Shown here: piece by piece, positions 43,107 through 46,092 of the stretch
How the letters are laid out: the number at the start of each line of letters is the position of its first letter
Position numbering within the stretch: the stretch's first letter is position 1
Origin: Spartobacteria bacterium
GTDB taxonomy: Bacteria > Verrucomicrobiota > Kiritimatiellia > RZYC01
NCBI GenBank assembly: GCA_009930475.1
Contig: RZYC01000026.1
Span: 1 to 46,092, forward strand
Direction of reading: 5' to 3'
Length of the DNA stretch: 46,092 nucleotides
The notes under the pieces: model-generated
The model's database searches: none
What the model was told of the DNA's origin: nothing
Seen by the model: only the letters and a program-made list of their open reading frames with translations
Made by a program: the position numbers and the translations under genes

Positions 43107-43485
43107 ATTTCCACCTCAATACATTTCGTAATAAAAATCATAATTAGTGAGACTTTGCAAGATATATCATGTCTGTCCTACAATATTTGTTTCCGCCCCA
43201 TTTCCAGCATTTTGCCCGCCATACAACAGCAATGGGGGGGGGGGCACAGATGACATAGTCATCATTTTTAGAAAATACTTCGGAAGTTTGGTTATGCTCA
43301 CTGAACTAAAACCAAATTTTTCACTAAACTAACATGAATCGCCCATATTCATTATGGATCCACACAAACCTGTTTGGTTATATATTTGGTTTCTGACCAT
43401 CCATAATCACCATATTTCACGCGTTCAGCAAAAGGAAATGATTTAACACAAAGTGTTGATAGACAGTGATTCTAGGTGTTTAAGA
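43107..43485. other. Gene-free stretch with an 11-G homopolymer
   Basis: No gene is supported. It holds a run of eleven G (43234-43244) and an imperfect dyad TTTGGTT...AACCAAA followed by T5 (43287-43321), a weak terminator candidate. TTTGGTTAT recurs at 43373-43381. The G run may vary in length or be miscounted in sequencing. Confidence 0.5.
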
Positions 43486-43560
43486 TGGAGCGGGAGATGG
43501 GGATCGAACCCACGACGTCCAGCTTGGGAAGCTGGCATTCTGCCACTGAATTACTCCCGC
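43486..43560 (-). tRNA. tRNA-Gly (anticodon CCC)
   Basis: Minus-strand cloverleaf: acceptor GCGGGAG/CTCCCGC, anticodon stem CCAGC/GCTGG closing loop TTCCCAA with anticodon CCC, T-stem GTGGG/CCCAT-type with loop TTCGATC, encoded CCA (43486-43488). It shares the anticodon stem sequence with tRNA-Gly(UCC) at 199-272. Confidence 0.95.
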
Positions 43561-43573
43561 GTAATGGAGTGTA

Positions 43574-43602
43574 CTGATACTTCAATGAGTAAAATGATTC
43601 AA
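43574..43602 (-). promoter_or_regulatory. Possible promoter of tRNA-Gly(CCC)
   Basis: On the minus strand TTGAAT (43602-43597) and TATCAG (43579-43574) are 17 bases apart, with transcription predicted to start about 7 bases before the tRNA. The -10 is weak. A separate hairpin AACAGC-TCTAT-GCTGTT (43625-43641) lies between this promoter and the ECF sigma gene. Confidence 0.4.
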
Positions 43603-43671
43603 GGTTTTTCTATTTTTTTGCAATAACAGCTCTATGCTGTTCGTTAGGGTGAATGAAAACAGGAACTATTT

Positions 43672-44235
43672 ATGGATGAAACCTTAAAGTCGGAGCAGGA
43701 AATACAGCCGGGCGATGTGATGTCGGTGGCAGATCTATTTGGGATTTACAGAGCGCCGCTATATCGTTTCATGCGAAGTATGTGCGGCAATGATTCCGAT
43801 GCGCATGATTTATCGCAAGATGTCTGGCTCAAGGTGATTAAACACTTTGATCGTTTTAACCATGAGCATTTTAAAAGCTGGCTGTTTCGTATCGGACGCA
43901 ACACGGCCATTGATTATGCGCGTAAAATGCGGCCGGAGCTGACACTGGATGCTTCTATTGATGATGAAGGTTCAACCCCTCGCATCGAAACCATTGCCGG
44001 GTCGGATCGGGAACCGCATGAGAAGGCTTCGATGAGGGAGCTGGGCGAGCGAGTGCGAACGGCGGTTGAGCTACTTCCGCCGGAACAGCGGGAAGTGTTT
44101 CTGATGCGTACAGAGGGCGATTTGCCATTTAAGGAAATTGCGGCGATACAGGATGTATCCATCAACACGGCACTGGCACGGATGCAATATGCGGTACATA
44201 AGTTGCGGGATGTATTGAAGGAGGACGTGACATGA
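43672..44235 (+). CDS. ECF-type RNA polymerase sigma factor
   Basis: A 187-residue alternative sigma factor. Region 2 (about 18-90): YRFMRSMCGNDSDAHDLSQDVWLKVI split at the DAHDL core, then FKSWLFRIGRNTAIDYARK, the -10-binding and melting segment. Region 4 (about 120-180): LLPPEQREVFLMRTEGDLPFKEIAAIQ, then the helix-turn-helix with ISINTALARMQYAVHKLR. The acid-rich linker between is usual. The next gene overlaps by 4 bases (ATGA) and encodes its anti-sigma factor. AGGAAC lies upstream of the ATG. A possible autoregulatory promoter was not identified. Confidence 0.95.
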   Translation: MDETLKSEQEIQPGDVMSVADLFGIYRAPLYRFMRSMCGNDSDAHDLSQDVWLKVIKHFDRFNHEHFKSWLFRIGRNTAIDYARKMRPELTLDASIDDEGSTPRIETIAGSDREPHEKASMRELGERVRTAVELLPPEQREVFLMRTEGDLPFKEIAAIQDVSINTALARMQYAVHKLRDVLKEDVT

Positions 44236-44756
44236 ACAAAATGTGTGAACAATGGCGGAATATGATATTGCTGTCTGCGTCGGGCGAGTGTTCGGACGAA
44301 CAGCGGCGGGAGTTGGACGAACATCTGTTAAGCTGTGCAGACTGCCGGGATTTTGCGAGAGATGCACAGTTGCTCACATCGGTTTATATTGAAACACAGC
44401 AAGATGATATGAATGTGGATCGATCGGATTCTCTGCTTGGGGCACTGGTTCAGTCGCAGGAGGAACCGATACCAGGAACCATGACGTTATCGCGGCGTTT
44501 CTGGCTGATGGCCTTGGCGACCGCAGCCTGCGCTATGTTTATTGTATCTCTGTCAGCCCTGCGTCCCGCAGCTGCGGACAAGCAGGTGGCATGGACGCCG
44601 CCGTCTGCTGTCGCGACCGAACCGCCGCAATGGGGTTTTCAAAATTCCATTGATTTGGCAATACAAATGGAACAGCTGGACGAAAGTATCAGTGATCTAT
44701 CCATGGAAGTTATGTTTTATTCATCCCAGCCAGATGAAGATTATGAAACCATTTAA
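44232..44756 (+). CDS. Anti-sigma factor with zinc-binding ZAS domain
   Basis: A 174-residue single-pass membrane protein that should hold the preceding ECF sigma factor inactive. The N-terminal ZAS domain has the H-x3-C-x2-C set His31-Cys35-Cys38 (HLLSCADC), with an upstream Cys20. A membrane helix lies at about 92-112 (FWLMALATAACAMFIVSL). The short periplasmic part ends acidic (DEDYET). The start codon overlaps the sigma stop. The redox-sensing type of ZAS protein is possible because the Cys set is intact. The next gene encodes an exported protein that may be its regulated or sensing partner. Confidence 0.9.
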   Translation: MNKMCEQWRNMILLSASGECSDEQRRELDEHLLSCADCRDFARDAQLLTSVYIETQQDDMNVDRSDSLLGALVQSQEEPIPGTMTLSRRFWLMALATAACAMFIVSLSALRPAAADKQVAWTPPSAVATEPPQWGFQNSIDLAIQMEQLDESISDLSMEVMFYSSQPDEDYETI

Positions 44757-44775
44757 TAAACGGAGAGAGACAACG

Positions 44776-45501
44776 ATGAAAAAAAAATTTTTATATACCA
44801 TATTGTGCGGGCTGATGCTGACAGGCATTGCCGTTCAGGCGCAGCAACCGCCCGATGATGACGAGATCATGCTTTCGATGCCCCGTCCCCCGGCCGATGA
44901 GCCCGATCATGGGATGCGGGGGCGAGGTGATCGCACGTTTCACAGAATGATAAAAATGCAAATGAGACAACTGGCAAAAGATGATCCTCAGGCACATCGG
45001 CAACTGGTGGCTTTATGGAAGGCAGATCCTCATGAGGCCATGGAATTTTTCAAAGCTTATGACAGCAAGCAAAAATTAAAAACGTGGCTGGATCGCACAC
45101 CGCAGCTGCGCGCAACGTTTGAGAATATGAACGAAGAAATGCAGGCCACGGCCATCGCCAGTTTCACCGAAATCATTATGCCCCCGCTCCCGCCGCCCGA
45201 CGGAGAACGTGATAATGATAACGACAGAAATCCGCGACATCGCCGACATGGTGCCCGCGATGACCTTATCGCTGAGATTCGTGCCGAGTATCCTAATGCA
45301 TCCGACGAGGATATAATATCTATGATTATGGAGCGTTTAGGAGCACGATTTAATGCGCAAACCACGTATATGACCCAGCGCATGGAACAATTTGAAAAAC
45401 AGCTGAATGACCTCAAACGGCAACTTGAGTACCGCGAAAAAAGTCGCGATGCCATCCTCGAAAGGCAGTTGCAGCAACTGTATTCAGCGGATAATCAATG
45501 A
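44776..45501 (+). CDS. Exported helical protein in the sigma/anti-sigma operon
   Basis: A 241-residue exported protein: signal peptide (about 1-22, VQAQQ), a Pro/Asp/Met/Arg-rich segment, and then helices. A poly-Pro/Asp/Asn/Arg-rich hinge (about 138-157) splits the protein. The C-terminus (about 180-241) is a coiled coil rich in Gln, Arg and Glu. The layout recalls periplasmic sensor or chaperone proteins of the CpxP/Spy/RsrC type that sit in ECF operons, but no family motif is firm. ATG at 44776 has GGAGAGAG upstream; the frame further upstream overlaps the anti-sigma gene and has no ribosome site. It ends against the reverse-strand two-component remnant. Confidence 0.72.
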   Translation: MKKKFLYTILCGLMLTGIAVQAQQPPDDDEIMLSMPRPPADEPDHGMRGRGDRTFHRMIKMQMRQLAKDDPQAHRQLVALWKADPHEAMEFFKAYDSKQKLKTWLDRTPQLRATFENMNEEMQATAIASFTEIIMPPLPPPDGERDNDNDRNPRHRRHGARDDLIAEIRAEYPNASDEDIISMIMERLGARFNAQTTYMTQRMEQFEKQLNDLKRQLEYREKSRDAILERQLQQLYSADNQ

Positions 45502-45776
45502 CGTCGGAAGCGTCAAAATAAAGGTTGTTTGATTATCACTTTTCGCTTCCACCCAAAGGCGGAAAGGTTCATGGCGACACGGAGAACAACCTCCTGATTG
45601 GCCATGGTTATAGTGCACCAACTGCTGTTCTCGCCATAAAATGCGGCATAACGGCTCCATAGATATTCATGACCACAGGATTGCGGGATTCCCTGTTCTT
45701 CAAGACTCTTGCAGACAAAACCCGCCAGCTTTTTTTCATCTTCAACAACTAAAATGTTCGTGGTGTGATAGTACAC
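45484..45776 (-). pseudogene. Collapsed two-component system: response regulator start joined to histidine kinase end
   Basis: The minus-strand frame opens with NILVVEDEKKLAGFVCKSLEEQG, the start of an OmpR-type receiver (45776 to about 45690), but nothing of the rest of the regulator follows. Near the other end, in another frame, LWVEAKSDNQTTFILTLP and a stop (45486-45484) match the last strands of a histidine kinase. The middle (about 45570-45690) is unassigned. The simplest view is a large internal deletion of a regulator-kinase pair. The frame's own C-terminus (ending about 45513) is thus a shadow of kinase codons. Partial evidence only. Confidence 0.6.
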
Positions 45777-45909
45777 AGGTCCACTTGCGAATACTCTAGT
45801 ATTTTTATTGCTCTGATCGACATCAGGATCATTGCGTCGAAGTGTTTTCTATGCTTTCTTAAGGAAGAAAAGTGAAGAAGCTGTTGGGTCGATATGTGTG
45901 AGGCAAAAA

Positions 45910-46092
45910 ATGAAAAATTATGAAACATTACTAATCGAATTATCTGAAGCGTTACAGCGCGATACACCGTTTGATGACTGTGTCGTCTTTTTTACACGAC
46001 TGGGACGTCAGTTTGAGACGATTTACCGGCATTTTCAGCGGTTATATGGGCATCTGCCAGAGTTTGATCAACACGTCTCCCATCTAACTCAG
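45910..46092 (+). CDS. Start of a probable amylosucrase-like GH13 enzyme (cut by window edge)
   Basis: Only 61 codons are visible and the frame is open at the edge. The sequence has RQFETIYRHFQRLYGHLPEFD, which resembles the helical N-terminal domain of amylosucrase (a THFPKLMN...YG pattern in the Neisseria enzyme). Such enzymes make alpha-glucan from sucrose. TGAGGC lies 6 bases before the ATG. The other glucan enzyme in the window (34082-35809) makes carbohydrate use plausible. The catalytic domain is outside the window, so this remains tentative. Confidence 0.42.
   Translation, partial: MKNYETLLIELSEALQRDTPFDDCVVFFTRLGRQFETIYRHFQRLYGHLPEFDQHVSHLTQ

Noticed and set aside
44542-44775. N-terminal extension of the exported protein in the ECF operon
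   Set aside because: It overlaps the anti-sigma gene in another frame. The ATG at 44776 has a good ribosome site and begins a signal peptide.
1-46092. CRISPR array, prophage, rRNA operon, tmRNA
   Set aside because: No regularly spaced repeats, phage structural genes, rRNA sequence or tmRNA-like tag sequence were recognised in the window.

Overview
The window looks like chromosomal DNA of a Gram-negative, diderm bacterium of the PVC group (Verrucomicrobiota/Kiritimatiellota-like). The best clue is a minus-strand gene set at about 11.4-19.0 kb whose order matches the Amuc_1098-1102 pilus region of Akkermansia: small exported protein, PilM-type ATPase, PilO-like protein, one-pass zinc-ribbon protein, secretin. 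Other fitting features are many lipoproteins with lipoboxes, an FGE-sulfatase-fold protein, a Rho with a long Asn/Arg-rich insert, and a MalG-type permease with a giant extracytoplasmic insert. Base composition is moderate and genes are tightly packed. The phylum is inferred, not proven.

Layout. 0-5.5 kb: tRNA-Gly(UCC), an aspartate-type aminotransferase, an RsmB-like rRNA methyltransferase, a small unknown protein, an HdeD-like membrane protein, argC and tRNA-Lys. 5.5-23 kb: an almost unbroken minus-strand block. In transcription order it holds an FGE-fold exported protein, a glycine-zipper lipoprotein, a coiled-coil lipoprotein, an S41 protease, the pilMN/O/P/Q-like cluster, a stand-alone 5'-3' exonuclease, a GT-C-like membrane protein, coaE and rho. 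A good intrinsic terminator follows rho, and an ACT-domain gene lies beyond it. 23-24.5 kb: a decayed IS91-type transposase end, a perfect 44-nt palindrome and a solute-binding-like protein. 24.5-24.7 kb: tRNA-Val and tRNA-Thr behind a strong promoter. 24.8-30.8 kb: the repeat-bearing permease, a hybrid histidine kinase with a binding-protein-like sensor, a Dabb protein and panC. 30.9-35.8 kb: an LpoB-like lipoprotein, a COG3014-like lipoprotein, a DUF2141 protein, an unknown protein and a secreted GH13 amylase. 35.8-41.1 kb (minus): a lipoprotein, mutY, ffh, rpsP, khpA, trmD and an alpha/beta hydrolase. 41.1-43.5 kb: a broken kinase-like gene, a RAYT-type Y1 transposase and an 11-G run. 43.5-46.1 kb: tRNA-Gly(CCC), an ECF sigma/anti-sigma/exported-protein operon, the collapsed remains of a two-component system, and the start of a probable amylosucrase.

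How the genes fit together. The central block encodes the inner-membrane alignment complex and outer-membrane secretin of a type IV pilus-like machine, without its motor ATPases or pilins. It runs on into housekeeping genes. The translation/SRP block has khpA followed directly by a terminator and trmD, with no rimM or rplS in the window. The most unusual observations are the five GH42-like repeats in the permease loop, the zinc-ribbon/calcium-repeat protein in the PilP position, the Asn in place of Ser/Thr in the CoaE P-loop, and three separate gene ruins (IS91, kinase-like, two-component).
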